Notes: generated by a model not told the origin, from the letters alone. A stretch of 64,000 bases of DNA from Billgrantia aerodenitrificans (GCF_021404405.1 NZ_JABFTV010000010.1:62001-126000), one strand, 5' to 3'; positions 44,540 to 56,001 are shown, counted from the stretch's first letter. Program-made: numbers and translations.

Positions 44540-44971
44540 TTACTGGCAGAGCGGGGCCAGCCACGCCTGGGCCAGGTAGAGCACTACGGCGTAGCGCGTC
44601 CCCTTGGCCACGGTGATCAGCAGGATGGCCCGCCACCAGGGCAGGCGGAAGATGCCGGCCAGCACGGTGAGCGGGTCGCCGATCACCGGTGCCCAGGAGA
44701 GCAGCAGGCTCCACTCGCCGAAGCGGTGATACCAGCCCTCGGCGCGGGCCAGGCCCTGGGGCGAGGCGGGAAACCAGCGCCGGTCCTGGAAACGGCGCGC
44801 ATAGCGACCCATCCAGACATTGACCACACTGCCCAGGGTATTGCCCGAGGTGGCCACCAGCCACAGCGCCAGCACCGGCTGTCCCAGGCACCACTGGCGC
44901 GCCAGCCACACCTCGGAGCCACCCGGCAACAGGGTGGCACTGACGAACGCCACCACGAAAAGACTCAGCAT
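44540..44971 (-). CDS. YqaA family (SNARE-associated/DedA-like) membrane protein
   Basis: A 143-aa inner-membrane protein of the YqaA family, with LFVVAFVSATLLPGGSEVWL at the N-terminus, LVATSGNTLGSVVNVWMGRY in the middle and LLSWAPVIGDPLTVLAGIFRLPWW. Length matches E. coli YqaA (142). Function is unproven; DedA relatives take part in lipid or proton homeostasis. The ATG at 44971 is the family start; the frame runs on upstream antisense to thiD, which is artefact. Divergent from thiD. Confidence 0.87.
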   Translation of the reverse strand: MLSLFVVAFVSATLLPGGSEVWLARQWCLGQPVLALWLVATSGNTLGSVVNVWMGRYARRFQDRRWFPASPQGLARAEGWYHRFGEWSLLLSWAPVIGDPLTVLAGIFRLPWWRAILLITVAKGTRYAVVLYLAQAWLAPLCQ

Positions 44972-45013
44972 CCAGCCCCCTACACACCGCCATTCTGTTT
45001 GCGAGAGGACGCC

Positions 45014-45826
45014 ATGACGACCCACCGCCCCGCTCCCAATGCGCTCACCATCGCCGGCTCCGATCCCAGCGGGGGTGCCGGCATTCAGGCCGATCTCAAG
45101 AGCTTCTCGGCGCTGGGCGCCTATGGTACCAGCGTCATTACCGCGCTGACCGCCCAGAACACCCTTGGCGTGCGGGGTGTGCAACCGATACCGGTGGAGT
45201 TCATTCGTCTGCAGCTCGAAACCCTGCTCGATGACGTGACCATCGATGCGGTGAAGATCGGTATGGTTGCCAGCCGCGAGGTGGCCGAGGCCATCCGCGA
45301 CGCACTCGAGGCCAGGCGCCCCCGCTGGGTCGTGCTGGACCCGGTGATGGTGGCCAAGAGCGGCGACATCCTGGTCGACGACGTGGGCATCGCCGCGGTG
45401 CGCGAGGTGCTGGTGCCGCTGGCCGACCTGATCACCCCCAACCTGCCCGAGGCCGCGGTGCTGCTGGGACGTTCGGCGCCGGCCAGCCGCGACGAGATGC
45501 TGGCCATGGCACCCGCGCTGGCCGGCCTGGGCGCCGGCGCCGTGCTGCTCAAGGGGGGCCATCTGCGCGACGAAAGCTGCCCCGACCTGCTGATCGAGGC
45601 CGGCGAGAGCCGTTGGATCGAGGGCACCCGCATCGCCACCTCCAACCTGCACGGCACCGGCTGCTCGCTCTCTTCCGCCATCGCCGCCCGCCTCGCCCTG
45701 GGCGATGAGCTGCCCGCCGCCATCGCCGCTGCCAAGCGGTGGCTCGAGACGGCGCTGACCGAGAGCCGGCGGCTCGCGGTGGGCCAAGGCCACGGGCCGG
45801 TTCACCACTTCCATCGCTGGTGGTAA
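45014..45826 (+). CDS. thiD: hydroxymethylpyrimidine/phosphomethylpyrimidine kinase
   Basis: A 270-aa ribokinase-fold enzyme that phosphorylates HMP and HMP-P for thiamine synthesis. Signatures: ALTIAGSDPSGGAGIQADLK, GTSVITALTAQNTLGV, VLDPVMVAKSGD, LITPNLPEAAVLLG, and the late catalytic motif NLHGTGCSLSSAIAARLA. The ATG at 45014 has GAGAGGACGCC upstream. The thiazole genes thiS and thiG are 15 kb away in the same window. Confidence 0.94.
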   Translation: MTTHRPAPNALTIAGSDPSGGAGIQADLKSFSALGAYGTSVITALTAQNTLGVRGVQPIPVEFIRLQLETLLDDVTIDAVKIGMVASREVAEAIRDALEARRPRWVVLDPVMVAKSGDILVDDVGIAAVREVLVPLADLITPNLPEAAVLLGRSAPASRDEMLAMAPALAGLGAGAVLLKGGHLRDESCPDLLIEAGESRWIEGTRIATSNLHGTGCSLSSAIAARLALGDELPAAIAAAKRWLETALTESRRLAVGQGHGPVHHFHRWW

Positions 45827-45905
45827 CGAAACGGCCTTGCAGCCTCGCCAAGTGGCGCCCATGCTGAAGTCTGCCTCGCCAGGCTCATCGCATCGGAGAG
45901 ACGCC

Positions 45906-46751
45906 ATGACCCAGACCCTGCTGTTCGCCTGCGACCTTTCGGCCGAGAACCGCGCTGCCTTCGCCCGGGCCATTCGCCTGGCCACCGAGAGCGGCGCACG
46001 CCTTGACGTGATCCACGTTCTCGACCCCTATCTGCCGCGCCGCGTGCTGCACGATCTCGAGGCCGCCGTGGTCGACGACATGCAGGCCATCATGACGGAC
46101 ATCCGCGAGGACTATGCCCTACCGGAGCCCAGCGTCATGCTGCAGACCGTGGCCGGCGCCACCTATGCCGAGATCGTCCGCGAAGCCCACGACCGTGAAG
46201 TGGACATGATCGTGCTCGGCTCTCACCGCAAGCGCGGGCAGAACGATCTGATCGTCGGCACCACCCTGGCTCGCGTGCTGCGCAGCGCACCCTGTCCGGT
46301 ACTATCGGTGATCCAGCCGGCCAACCGCGACTGGCAGGAGGTGCTTCTGCCCGTGGACTTCTCGCTGGCCAGCCGCAACACACTGCGCGAGGTGCTCAAG
46401 CGCTTCCCCGAGAGCCACCTGACCCTGCTGCACGCCTGGGACATCCCCGGCGAACGCGAGATGGGCTCCGACAGTGACTATGCCCGCTGGCGCGACCGCG
46501 AGGTGGAGCGCCTGCGCTGCCAGCTCGAACGCGAGACTGACCAACTGATGGGCGAGCTCGACAGCGTGCCCGACGTCGACCTGGTGTTGGAACAGGGCGA
46601 CCCGCTGGAAGTGCTGGTCACCCGACTGCGGCGCCAGCCGCCCGACCTGCTGGCGCTGAGCAGCCGCGGTCAGTTGGGGCGTCAGAGCCCCATCACCGAG
46701 GCGCTGCTGGCGGAGCCGCATTGCGACATCATGTTGTGCCGCGCCTGGTAA
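45906..46751 (+). CDS. tandem universal stress protein (UspE-like)
   Basis: A 281-aa protein with two Usp domains. Domain 1 (about 1-140) starts TLLFACDLSAENRAAFARA and has the ATP-type loop VLGSHRKRGQNDLIVGTTLARVL. Domain 2 (about 145-281) starts VLLPVDFSLASRNTLREV and has a related but degenerate loop (ALSSRGQLGRQSPITEALL). It is probably a stress or survival protein in the cytosol. GGAGAGACGCC precedes the ATG. Confidence 0.87.
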   Translation: MTQTLLFACDLSAENRAAFARAIRLATESGARLDVIHVLDPYLPRRVLHDLEAAVVDDMQAIMTDIREDYALPEPSVMLQTVAGATYAEIVREAHDREVDMIVLGSHRKRGQNDLIVGTTLARVLRSAPCPVLSVIQPANRDWQEVLLPVDFSLASRNTLREVLKRFPESHLTLLHAWDIPGEREMGSDSDYARWRDREVERLRCQLERETDQLMGELDSVPDVDLVLEQGDPLEVLVTRLRRQPPDLLALSSRGQLGRQSPITEALLAEPHCDIMLCRAW

Positions 46752-46812
46752 CACCCTCTGCCGGGCGTGATACCCTTTCGACCAACTTGAGTCAGAAAGG
46801 GAAACTCGCCGC

Positions 46813-47250
46813 ATGAAGGCCCTGATACAGCGCGTGCGACGCGCCAGCGTGACGGTGGACGAGCGAACGGTGGGCGCCATCGATCATGGCCTGCTGGCCC
46901 TGGTGGGCGTGGAGAAGGGCGACGACGAAGCCGCCGCCGAGCGCCTGCTGCACAAGCTGCTGCGCTACCGGGTGTTCAGCGACGAGGCGGGCAAGATGAA
47001 CCTCGACCTGCAGCAGGTCGAAGGCGGGTTGCTGCTGGTCTCGCAGTTCACTCTGGCCGCCGATACCCGCAAGGGGCTGCGCCCGAGCTTCTCCAGCGCC
47101 GCGCCGCCGGCCGACGGCGAGCGGCTGTTCCACTACCTGCTCGACCGCGCCCAGGCGACCTGGCCCAGGGTCGAGAGCGGTGAGTTCGCCGCCAACATGC
47201 AGGTCGAGCTGATCAACGACGGGCCGGTAACGTTTCTGCTAGAGAGCTGA
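46813..47250 (+). CDS. dtd: D-aminoacyl-tRNA deacylase
   Basis: A 145-aa DTD that recycles D-aminoacyl-tRNA and Gly-tRNAAla. Motifs: [16 protein letters not shown] at the N-terminus, [17 protein letters not shown] (active-site SQFTL), and [17 protein letters not shown] with the Gly-cisPro-like region replaced by N-D-G-P-V-T as usual in the family. Length is exact for Dtd. Confidence 0.95.
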   Translation: MKALIQRVRRASVTVDERTVGAIDHGLLALVGVEKGDDEAAAERLLHKLLRYRVFSDEAGKMNLDLQQVEGGLLLVSQFTLAADTRKGLRPSFSSAAPPADGERLFHYLLDRAQATWPRVESGEFAANMQVELINDGPVTFLLES

Positions 47251-47300
47251 AGGCACCATGCTAGCCGTATCCCGCGGCTGATCCGGGGACAGGCCATATT

Positions 47301-49253
<1,953 letters not shown>

Positions 49254-49333
49254 GCAGGCTCCAACTGGCGATACAGGGTACGGTCGCGGCCCGGTGCTCA
49301 CTATCGAGAGACAGCGGCGGCGACATCCGAAAC

Positions 49334-49858
49334 ATGAGCGACGATTCTACCGCAACCATGGCGTCTCTGCGGGCCGGGCTTGCCGCCGACCCGCTGTGGG
49401 ACTTCGCCCTCTCCTTCTATGCCCGCCCCGGGGTGGAGGCGGCCTGCCTGCTGCTGCAGGATGACGCCGGTGTCGATGTCTGCGAGCTGTTGTGGCGCTG
49501 CTGGCTGCATCGTCACGGCTTGGCGCCTGCCGGAGAGCTCGACGAACTGTCAGCGATACGCCGCTGGCAGGACGAGGTGACGGTGCCGCTGCGGACGCTG
49601 CGCCGACAGTTGAAGGCCCAGGCCGCCCACGACCCCGGCACCGCCGAGGTGCGCCGCTGCATTCAGCAGGCCGAGCTTGCAGCCGAACGCGAAACGTTGC
49701 TGCGACTGCAACATCTGGCCCTGCGCACGACGCCGCCGACGGCCCTGTCCGCCGCCACTCCCAACCTCGAAAATTCCCTTGCAAGTCGCTGGAAATTACA
49801 GAAAAAAGAGCAACTTTTGGCGGTTCAAACCCTCGAATGCCAGCTTGACCCTCTGTAG
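49334..49858 (+). CDS. TIGR02444 family protein
   Basis: A 174-aa uncharacterised protein. The segments PLWDFALSFYARPGVEAACLLLQDDAGVDV and the following CELLWRCWLHRHG are the hallmarks of the TIGR02444 (DUF2390) family found next to the YheS-like gene in gammaproteobacteria; here cited in parts only. The C-terminal third is charged, Leu-rich and less conserved. Mostly helical; soluble. Divergent from the ABC-F gene. The teaABCD promoter candidate overlaps its 3' end. Confidence 0.75.
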   Translation: MSDDSTATMASLRAGLAADPLWDFALSFYARPGVEAACLLLQDDAGVDVCELLWRCWLHRHGLAPAGELDELSAIRRWQDEVTVPLRTLRRQLKAQAAHDPGTAEVRRCIQQAELAAERETLLRLQHLALRTTPPTALSAATPNLENSLASRWKLQKKEQLLAVQTLECQLDPL

Positions 49859-49873
49859 GCGGCACGCTAGCCT
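49845..49873 (+). promoter_or_regulatory. candidate teaA promoter
   Basis: TTGACC, 17 bp, TAGCCT, about 87 bp before the teaA start. The -35 is good and the -10 poor, consistent with an osmotically or stress-controlled promoter. Its -35 overlaps the end of the previous gene. This is inferred from sequence only. Confidence 0.4.
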
Positions 49874-49959
49874 GAAAAAAGATGTGTAGCGTTTTGTGGC
49901 TACCAATGCCTGTCGATGCCGCTTATTTCACGGGCCAAACCTGCAAGGAGAACATAATA

Positions 49960-50979
49960 ATGAAGGCAACCAAGCTGTTGACCACTGCCAGTATCGGCGC
50001 ACTGCTGTTCGGCATGTCGGCTGCCGCCCATTCCGCCAACTGGCGCTATGCGCATGAGGAATTCGAAGGTGACGTTCAGGACGTTTTCGCCGTCGCCTTC
50101 AAGGAGTACATCGAGGAAAACTCCGATAATACCGTCCAGATTTACCGCTTCGGCGAGCTGGGTGAATCCGACGATATCATGGAGCAGACCCAGGCCGGCA
50201 TCCTGCAGTTCGTCAACCAGTCGCCCGGCTTCACCGGCGCCCTGATTCCCGAAGCCCAGATCTTCTTCATCCCCTATCTGCTGCCCACCGACGAAGAGAC
50301 CGTTCTGCAGTTCTTCGACGAGAGCGTGGCGATCAACGAGATGTTCCCGGAGCTCTATGCCGAACAGGGCCTGGAGCTGCTCAAGATGTACCCCGAAGGC
50401 GAGATGGTCATCACCGTGGATGAGCCGATCCGCACTCCGGAAGACCTGCGCGGCAAGAACATCCGCACCATGACCAACCCGCTGCTCTCCGAGACCTATC
50501 GTGCCTTCGGCGCCACGCCGACCCCGCTGCCCTGGGGTGAGGTCTACGGCGGCCTGCAGACCGGCATCATCCAGGGTCAGGAGAACCCGATCTTCTGGAT
50601 CGAATCCGGCGGTCTCTATGAGGTGTCCCCGCACCTGGTCTTCACCGGTCACGGCTGGTTCACCACCGCGATGATGGCCAACCAGGACTTCTTCGACGGC
50701 CTCTCCGAGGAGGAGCAGCAACTGGTGCGTGACGCCGCCGAGGCGGCCTACGAGCACACCATGGAGCACATCTCCGGCCTGGCCGACGAATCGCTGGAGA
50801 AGATCCAGGCCGCCTCCGACGAGGTCACCGTGACACGTCTCGACGAGGACGAGATCGAGGCCTTCCGTGAGCGTGCACCGCGGGTCGAGGAACGTTTCAT
50901 CGAGATGACCGGCGATCGCGGTCGCGAACTCCTCGAGCAGTTCAAGGCAGACCTCGAAGCCGTCACCGGCGACGAGTAA
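49960..50979 (+). CDS. teaA: ectoine/hydroxyectoine-binding periplasmic protein of TRAP transporter
   Basis: A 339-aa DctP-type binding protein strongly resembling TeaA of Halomonas elongata as I remember it. Signal peptide [20 protein letters not shown], then mature [18 protein letters not shown]. Shared segments are [55 protein letters not shown] and [16 protein letters not shown], which include the ligand-site Arg, Asn, Trp and Phe residues. AAGGAG lies 8 bases upstream of the ATG. It recovers leaked compatible solutes and imports external ectoine under salt stress. Confidence 0.93.
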   Translation: MKATKLLTTASIGALLFGMSAAAHSANWRYAHEEFEGDVQDVFAVAFKEYIEENSDNTVQIYRFGELGESDDIMEQTQAGILQFVNQSPGFTGALIPEAQIFFIPYLLPTDEETVLQFFDESVAINEMFPELYAEQGLELLKMYPEGEMVITVDEPIRTPEDLRGKNIRTMTNPLLSETYRAFGATPTPLPWGEVYGGLQTGIIQGQENPIFWIESGGLYEVSPHLVFTGHGWFTTAMMANQDFFDGLSEEEQQLVRDAAEAAYEHTMEHISGLADESLEKIQAASDEVTVTRLDEDEIEAFRERAPRVEERFIEMTGDRGRELLEQFKADLEAVTGDE

Positions 50980-51008
50980 GCCGCGAGCGATTCGACGTGC
51001 AAGCATGC

Positions 51009-51036
51009 GAGGGGGTAGCCGGTCGGCTGCCCCCTC
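51009..51036 (+). repeat. stem-loop between teaA and teaB
   Basis: GAGGGGG-T-AGCC, GGTC loop, GGCT-G-CCCCCTC. No T-run follows. It probably stabilises the teaA message or partly stops transcription so that more binding protein than membrane protein is made. Confidence 0.6.
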
Positions 51037-51121
51037 GGCGTTTGGACGGCTACCCGACCGAGACTCAACCCAACCCGACTCTGCGCATCATCCCGCGCAG
51101 CGGAGCCTGGAGCCTGCCGCC

Positions 51122-51709
51122 ATGGACATGAGTGAAGAAGACATCGCCGAGAAGAACTACCGTTCCACGCTCCCCGGCCCCCTCGGCGTCGTCGATACCT
51201 GGATCAGCCGCGTCGAGGCCATCATCCTGGCCATGGGTGTGATCCTGATGGCGATCAATACCGTTGCCAACGTGATCAGCCGTTTCGCCTTCGGCGAGAG
51301 CCTGCACTTCGCCGAAGAGATCAACCGTATCCTGATCATCATGATCACCTTCGCCGGCATCGGCTATGCGGCGCGCCACGGACGCCATATCCGCATGTCC
51401 GCCTTCTACGACGCTCTGCCCACCGGCGGCCGTCGCACCCTGATGATCTTCATCTGCCTGTTCACCGCGCTGGTGATGTTCGTGCTCTGCTACTTCTCCA
51501 TCGGCTACATCCAGACGCTCTACGGACGCGGCCGGGTGCTGCCCTCGCTAAGCATCCCGGTGTGGACGATCTATCTCTGGGTACCCATCGGCTTCGCCAT
51601 CACCGGCATCCAGTATCTGCTCACCGCGTTCAAGAACCTCACTTCACGCGACGTCTATCTGTCGACCCATGTGGTCGACGGCTACAAGGATACCGAGACG
51701 GAAGTCTGA
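51122..51709 (+). CDS. teaB: ectoine TRAP transporter small membrane subunit
   Basis: A 195-aa four-helix DctQ-like subunit. Hydrophobic segments include [38 protein letters not shown] and [33 protein letters not shown] is the typical loop. The charged cytoplasmic N-terminus ([14 protein letters not shown]) extends about 30 residues. ATG 51122 is preferred, ATG 51128 possible. Between teaA and teaC. Confidence 0.9.
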   Translation: MDMSEEDIAEKNYRSTLPGPLGVVDTWISRVEAIILAMGVILMAINTVANVISRFAFGESLHFAEEINRILIIMITFAGIGYAARHGRHIRMSAFYDALPTGGRRTLMIFICLFTALVMFVLCYFSIGYIQTLYGRGRVLPSLSIPVWTIYLWVPIGFAITGIQYLLTAFKNLTSRDVYLSTHVVDGYKDTETEV

Positions 51710-51734
51710 CGCAGGGCGACAAGGAACAATAACC

Positions 51735-53018
51735 ATGACAGCCATCATTCTCTCCATCATGATCGTGCTGCTGCTGCTGGGGTTTCCGATGATGATTCCC
51801 CTGGCCACGGCGGCCTTCGTCGGCTTCTACATGACCTTCGGCGGCATGGGTCAGATGGAAACCCTCATCCAGCAGATGATGGGCGGCATCCGGCCCACGG
51901 CGCTGATCGCCGTGCCGATGTTCATCCTCGCCGCCGACATCATGACCCGCGGCCAGTCGGCCGGCCGTCTGATCGGCTTGGTCATGAGCTTCGTCGGCCA
52001 CATCAAGGGCGGCCTGGCCGTCAGTACCGCGGCCTCCTGCACCCTGTTCGGCGCCGTATCGGGCTCCACTCAGGCCACCGTGGTGGCGGTGGGCTCGCCG
52101 CTGCGCCCGCGCATGCTCAAGGCTGGCTACAAGGATCCCTTCACCCTGGCGTTGATCATCAACTCCAGCGACATCGCCTTTCTGATACCGCCGAGCATCG
52201 GCATGATCATCTACGGCGTCATCTCGGGCACTTCCATCCGCGAGCTGTTCATCGCCGGCATCGGCCCAGGGCTGCTGATCCTTGCCATGTTCTCGGTCTA
52301 CAGCATTTTCTACGCCATCATCCACAAGGTTCCCACCGAGCCCAAGGCCACCTGGAAAGAGCGTGCCTTGGCACTACGCGACTCATTGTGGCCGCTGGGC
52401 TTCCCGGTTCTGATCGTGGGCGGCATCTATGGTGGTGTGTTCAGCCCCACCGAGGCCGCCGCGGCCTGCGTGCTCTATGCCGTGCTGCTCGAATTCGTGA
52501 TCTTCCGCTCACTGAAGATGTCGGACATGTATTCCATCGCCAAGTCCACCGGGTTGATCACCGCGGTGGTGTTCATTCTGGTGGCGGTGGGCAACGGCTT
52601 TTCCTGGATCATCTCCTTCGCCCAGATCCCGCAGACCCTGCTCGAGGCGTTCGGCATCAACGAGGCGGGGCCGGTCGGCGTGCTGATCGCCATCTGCGTG
52701 GCCTTCTTCATCGCCTGCATGTTCGTCGACCCCATCGTGGTGATCCTGGTGCTGACGCCGATCTTCGCCCCAGCCATCGCCGCCTCCGGTCTCGACCCGG
52801 TCCTGGTGGGCGTGCTGATCACGCTGCAGGTGGCGATAGGCTCGGCGACGCCACCCTTCGGCTGCGACATCTTCACCGCCATTGCGATCTTCAAACGACC
52901 CTACTGGGAGGTGATACGCGGCACGCCGCCCTTCGTCTTCATGCTGATCCTGTCGGCTGCGCTGATCATCATGTTCCCGCAGATCGCCCTGTTCCTGCGC
53001 GACATGGCCTTCCGCTAG
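51735..53018 (+). CDS. teaC: ectoine TRAP transporter large membrane subunit
   Basis: A 427-aa DctM-type permease that forms the Na+-coupled transport path. About 12 membrane segments; motifs LIAVPMFILAADIMTRGQSA, CTLFGAVSGSTQATVVAVGS, IIYGVISGTSIRELFIAG and IGSATPPFGCDIFTAIAIF. AAGGAACAATAACC precedes the ATG. Length is typical of DctM without the insertion seen in the other TRAP pair of this window. Confidence 0.92.
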   Translation: MTAIILSIMIVLLLLGFPMMIPLATAAFVGFYMTFGGMGQMETLIQQMMGGIRPTALIAVPMFILAADIMTRGQSAGRLIGLVMSFVGHIKGGLAVSTAASCTLFGAVSGSTQATVVAVGSPLRPRMLKAGYKDPFTLALIINSSDIAFLIPPSIGMIIYGVISGTSIRELFIAGIGPGLLILAMFSVYSIFYAIIHKVPTEPKATWKERALALRDSLWPLGFPVLIVGGIYGGVFSPTEAAAACVLYAVLLEFVIFRSLKMSDMYSIAKSTGLITAVVFILVAVGNGFSWIISFAQIPQTLLEAFGINEAGPVGVLIAICVAFFIACMFVDPIVVILVLTPIFAPAIAASGLDPVLVGVLITLQVAIGSATPPFGCDIFTAIAIFKRPYWEVIRGTPPFVFMLILSAALIIMFPQIALFLRDMAFR

Positions 53019-53044
53019 CGGCCCGATGCTGAGGAGACGCTGAG

Positions 53045-53488
53045 ATGTTCAATCGCATACTGATACCGGTGGACGGTTCGAAGGGCGCCCTGAAGGCGCT
53101 GAAGAAGGCAGTGGGCCTGCACCTGCTGACCGGCGCCGAGCTCTACGTGCTGTGCGTGTTCAAGCACCACAGCCTGCTGGAGGCCTCGCTCTCCATGGTG
53201 CGTCCGGCGAAGCTCGACATCCCCGACGATGCGCTAAAGGCGTACGCCACCGAAATCGCCGTGCAGGCCAAGAGCGAGGCGGTGGGGCTGGGGGCCGACC
53301 CCGACAAGCTGCGCGCCTTCGTCAAGGGTGGCCAGCCTTCGCGCACCATCGTGCGCTTCGCGCGCAAGCGTGAGTGCGACCTGATCGTGGTCGGCGCCCA
53401 AGGCACCAACGGCGAGAAGAGCCTGCTGCTGGGCAGCGTGGCGCAACGGGTGGCGGGAGCCGCCCACTGCCCCACTCTGGTGGTGTGA
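53045..53488 (+). CDS. teaD: universal stress protein associated with the ectoine transporter
   Basis: A 147-aa single-domain UspA protein. N-terminal [23 protein letters not shown]-binding loop [24 protein letters not shown] matches the G-2x-G-9x-G-S/T pattern, cited as GAQGTNG and GSVAQ. In H. elongata TeaD binds ATP and moderates TeaABC activity. Position 26 bp after teaC and length agree with teaD. Confidence 0.92.
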   Translation: MFNRILIPVDGSKGALKALKKAVGLHLLTGAELYVLCVFKHHSLLEASLSMVRPAKLDIPDDALKAYATEIAVQAKSEAVGLGADPDKLRAFVKGGQPSRTIVRFARKRECDLIVVGAQGTNGEKSLLLGSVAQRVAGAAHCPTLVV

Positions 53489-53641
53489 CCCGCAGGCCGG
53501 GTTCGTCATGCACCATGCATGTGCGGAACCGGCCCCGCCCTGATAGAGTCCGAGTACTGTTATCGAGCCGACCGCTCCCAAGGGAGCGCAGTACAAATCG
53601 CCCAACGATCAATCGCCCAAGACTATTCGATAGGACTCTGC

Positions 53642-54325
53642 ATGAAGACACTGCTGACTTCCGCCTCCCTGGCTGCCCTGGTGGCCGCGGCGCCTTTCGC
53701 CCTGGCTGCGCCGGAGACAGAGGATGAGCGTCTCAGCTACAGCCTCGGCATCGCCTACGGCCAGAGCATCGCCCAGGAGTATCCCGAGCTCGATGTCGAC
53801 GCCTTCAGCGCTGCCATTCGCGACATCATCGAGGGTAACGACACGGCCATGAGCGCCGATGAGATGGCCGAGACACTAAGCCAGTTCCAGCAGGACGCGC
53901 TGGCGGCCCGCCAGGCCGAAGCCGAGCAACTGGCCGAGCGCAACCTCGCCGAAGGTCAGGCCTTCCTGGCCGAGAACGCCGAGCGTGAGGAGGTCACCAC
54001 CACCGACTCGGGCCTGCAGTACGAGGTACTGGAGAGCGGCGACGGCGAAAGCCCGGGGCCCAGCCACCATGTGGAAGTGCACTACGAAGGCACCCTGGTC
54101 GACGGCACGGTGTTCGACAGCTCCCTGGAGCGCGGCCAGCCGCTGAGCTTCCGCGTCGACCAGGTGATCGAGGGCTGGCAGGAGGCTCTGCAGCTGATGA
54201 GCGTGGGCGACACCTGGATGCTGTTCATTCCTCCGGAGCTGGGCTACGGCGCCCAGGGCCAGGGCCCCATCGGCCCCAACGAGACGCTGATCTTCCGCGT
54301 CGAGCTGCTCGACGTCATGGAGTGA
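53642..54325 (+). CDS. FKBP-type peptidyl-prolyl isomerase (FkpA/Mip-like)
   Basis: A 227-aa periplasmic prolyl isomerase. Signal peptide (LLTSASLAALVAAAPFALA); N-terminal dimerisation domain (LSYSLGIAYGQSIAQEYPEL) with a long helix rich in Glu and Ala; C-terminal FKBP domain from about residue 118 with VEVHYEGTLVDGTVFDSS, QVIEGWQEALQLM and FIPPELGYGAQG. Active-site Tyr, Asp, Trp and Tyr positions are present. The ATG at 53642 has AGGA upstream and gives a proper signal peptide. 9 bp before the esterase gene. Confidence 0.92.
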   Translation: MKTLLTSASLAALVAAAPFALAAPETEDERLSYSLGIAYGQSIAQEYPELDVDAFSAAIRDIIEGNDTAMSADEMAETLSQFQQDALAARQAEAEQLAERNLAEGQAFLAENAEREEVTTTDSGLQYEVLESGDGESPGPSHHVEVHYEGTLVDGTVFDSSLERGQPLSFRVDQVIEGWQEALQLMSVGDTWMLFIPPELGYGAQGQGPIGPNETLIFRVELLDVME

Positions 54326-54334
54326 CGCGACGCC

Positions 54335-55366
54335 ATGAGAGCCTCGTCACTACTGGTCGCCGGCCTGCTGCTGGCGACCGGTGCGCAGGCCGCCGAGCGC
54401 CTGCCGGAACTGCCCCGGCTCGGCATCGAGCCTGAGGGAGTCAGCGTGATCGGTGTCTCCTCGGGTGGCTACATGGCCACCCAGTTGGCCGTTGCCTGGC
54501 CGGAGCGCTTCACCGGCGTGGCCGTACTGGCGGCCGGCCCCTGGAGCTGCGCGCAGGGCGGCCTCGGCCAGGCGCTGGGCCAGTGCATGGCCACGCGTCG
54601 TGGACCACCCGGCCTCACCGCACTGGACGTGCGCCTGCGGGACTATCAGGCCCGCGGCCTGGTGGGGGAGGCGGAAGCGCTGGCCGAACTGCGGGCCTTC
54701 GTCTGGCATGGTGACGAGGACGGCGTGGTGGATCCCACCCTGGGCGCGGCACTGGCGGAGCAGCTCTCCGGCTGGCTGGCCAGCCCCAACGAGCAACTCA
54801 GGGTCGTGCGCTCACCCGGTGTCGGCCACGGTTGGCCCGTGCAGGCCGACGAGCAGGTCCCACCGAGCCAGCTGGCGCAGTGTCGTCTCGGCGGGGGAAC
54901 CCATATGCTGGCCTGCGATCTAGACATCGCCGGCGAAGCACTGAGCTGGCTACACGGCACGCTGACGCCACCCCAGCAGGGCACCGATAGTGAGCTACTG
55001 CGCTTCGATCAGGCCCCGTTCGCTGCTCGCGGCCTGGGCAAGGCCGGCTATGTGCTGATTCCTGAAGGCTGCGAGGCGGGCGGCTGCGAGTTGACGATTG
55101 CCCTGCATGGCTGCGGCATGACCGAGGAGCAGATCGACCGCGCCTTCGTGGAGCACAGTGGTCTCAACGAGTGGGCCGAGGCCAACCAGCGCGTGGTGCT
55201 CTATCCCCAGGCCACCACCAGCCTGGCCAACCCCCAGGGCTGCTGGGACTGGTGGGGCTTCACCGAGAGCACCTGGCAGCTCGACCCGCTGCACGACACC
55301 CGGGAAGGCGTACAGGTCAAGGCACTGATGAGCATGCTCGAACGGCTCGGACAGAGCCCCGAGTGA
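54335..55366 (+). CDS. secreted PHB-depolymerase-like esterase
   Basis: A 343-aa alpha/beta hydrolase with a signal peptide (SSLLVAGLLLATGAQA). The nucleophile serine is in VIGVSSGGYMATQL, and the probable Asp and His are in VWHGDEDGVVDPT and GVGHGWPVQ. The C-terminal part ALHGCGMTEEQID, NEWAEANQRVVLYPQA and GCWDWWGF is typical of poly(3-hydroxybutyrate) depolymerase-family esterases. It probably attacks short polyester or oligomer substrates in the periplasm or outside; native substrate unproven. Likely co-transcribed with the FKBP gene. Confidence 0.82.
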   Translation: MRASSLLVAGLLLATGAQAAERLPELPRLGIEPEGVSVIGVSSGGYMATQLAVAWPERFTGVAVLAAGPWSCAQGGLGQALGQCMATRRGPPGLTALDVRLRDYQARGLVGEAEALAELRAFVWHGDEDGVVDPTLGAALAEQLSGWLASPNEQLRVVRSPGVGHGWPVQADEQVPPSQLAQCRLGGGTHMLACDLDIAGEALSWLHGTLTPPQQGTDSELLRFDQAPFAARGLGKAGYVLIPEGCEAGGCELTIALHGCGMTEEQIDRAFVEHSGLNEWAEANQRVVLYPQATTSLANPQGCWDWWGFTESTWQLDPLHDTREGVQVKALMSMLERLGQSPE

Positions 55367-55392
55367 CCAAGTCCTGAAGGAGAGTGAGAGGT

Positions 55393-55424
55393 AAGAGCTC
55401 GGCGGCCTCAGCCGCCGAGCTCTT
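55393..55424. terminator. bidirectional terminator between esterase and SCO genes
   Basis: AAGAGCTCGGCGGC, CTCA loop, GCCGCCGAGCTCTT: a perfect 14-bp stem. The SCO stop codon (55408-55410) is inside the hairpin. Confidence 0.8.
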
Positions 55425-56001
55425 GCTCCAGCGCCGAGCGCAGGGCATGCGGCGCCGGCGAGTAGAGGACGCGCTGACGGATCGTGCCCTCGCGATCGAC
55501 CAGATAGAGCGAGGAGCTGTGATCGACGGTGTACTCCATCGCCGACTCGGGCGTTTCCACCCGGCGCCAGACCACACCATAGCGCGCGGCCAGCTCTTCG
55601 AGCTGCTCCTGGCTGCCGGTGGCGCCGATGAAGTCGTCGCCGAAGTAACCGACGTATTCGGTGAGCCGCTCGATGGTGTCGCGCTCGGGGTCCACCGAGA
55701 TCAGCACCGGCACCACACGGCGGCGCTGCTCGTCGTCCAGCCCCTGCATCACTTGGCGCATCACCGCCATGCTCATCGGGCACACGTCGGGACAGTAGGT
55801 GTAACCGAAGAACAGCACGGCCAGCTGGTCGTCCTCGAGCTGGGTCAGCGAGAAGTCGCCCTGGGTCGAGGCCAGCTCCACCGGGCCGCCCCGCGGGCTG
55901 CCGTCGTCGTCATCCTGGAACTGCTGGTAACCGAACAGCCCCCCCAGGCCCACCACGACGATCAGCACCCCCAGCGCCATCCACATACGTTGCCGTTTCA
56001 T
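55408..56001 (-). CDS. SCO1/SenC family copper chaperone
   Basis: A 197-aa membrane-anchored thioredoxin-fold protein for CuA-site assembly in cytochrome c oxidase or for redox sensing. One N-terminal helix (ALGVLIVVVGLGGLFGY). Copper ligands are Cys70 and Cys74 in YTYCPDVCPMSM and His161 in YTVDHSSSLYL. Also SVDPERDTIERL. All three copper ligands are present, so it is likely active. Its start overlaps the upstream gene by 4 bp. Confidence 0.9.
   Translation of the reverse strand: MKRQRMWMALGVLIVVVGLGGLFGYQQFQDDDDGSPRGGPVELASTQGDFSLTQLEDDQLAVLFFGYTYCPDVCPMSMAVMRQVMQGLDDEQRRRVVPVLISVDPERDTIERLTEYVGYFGDDFIGATGSQEQLEELAARYGVVWRRVETPESAMEYTVDHSSSLYLVDREGTIRQRVLYSPAPHALRSALEQELGG

Noticed and set aside
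44972..45985. Open frame continuing the YqaA gene upstream, antisense to thiD
   Set aside because: The family N-terminus starts at 44971. The extension mirrors thiD and shows no domain.
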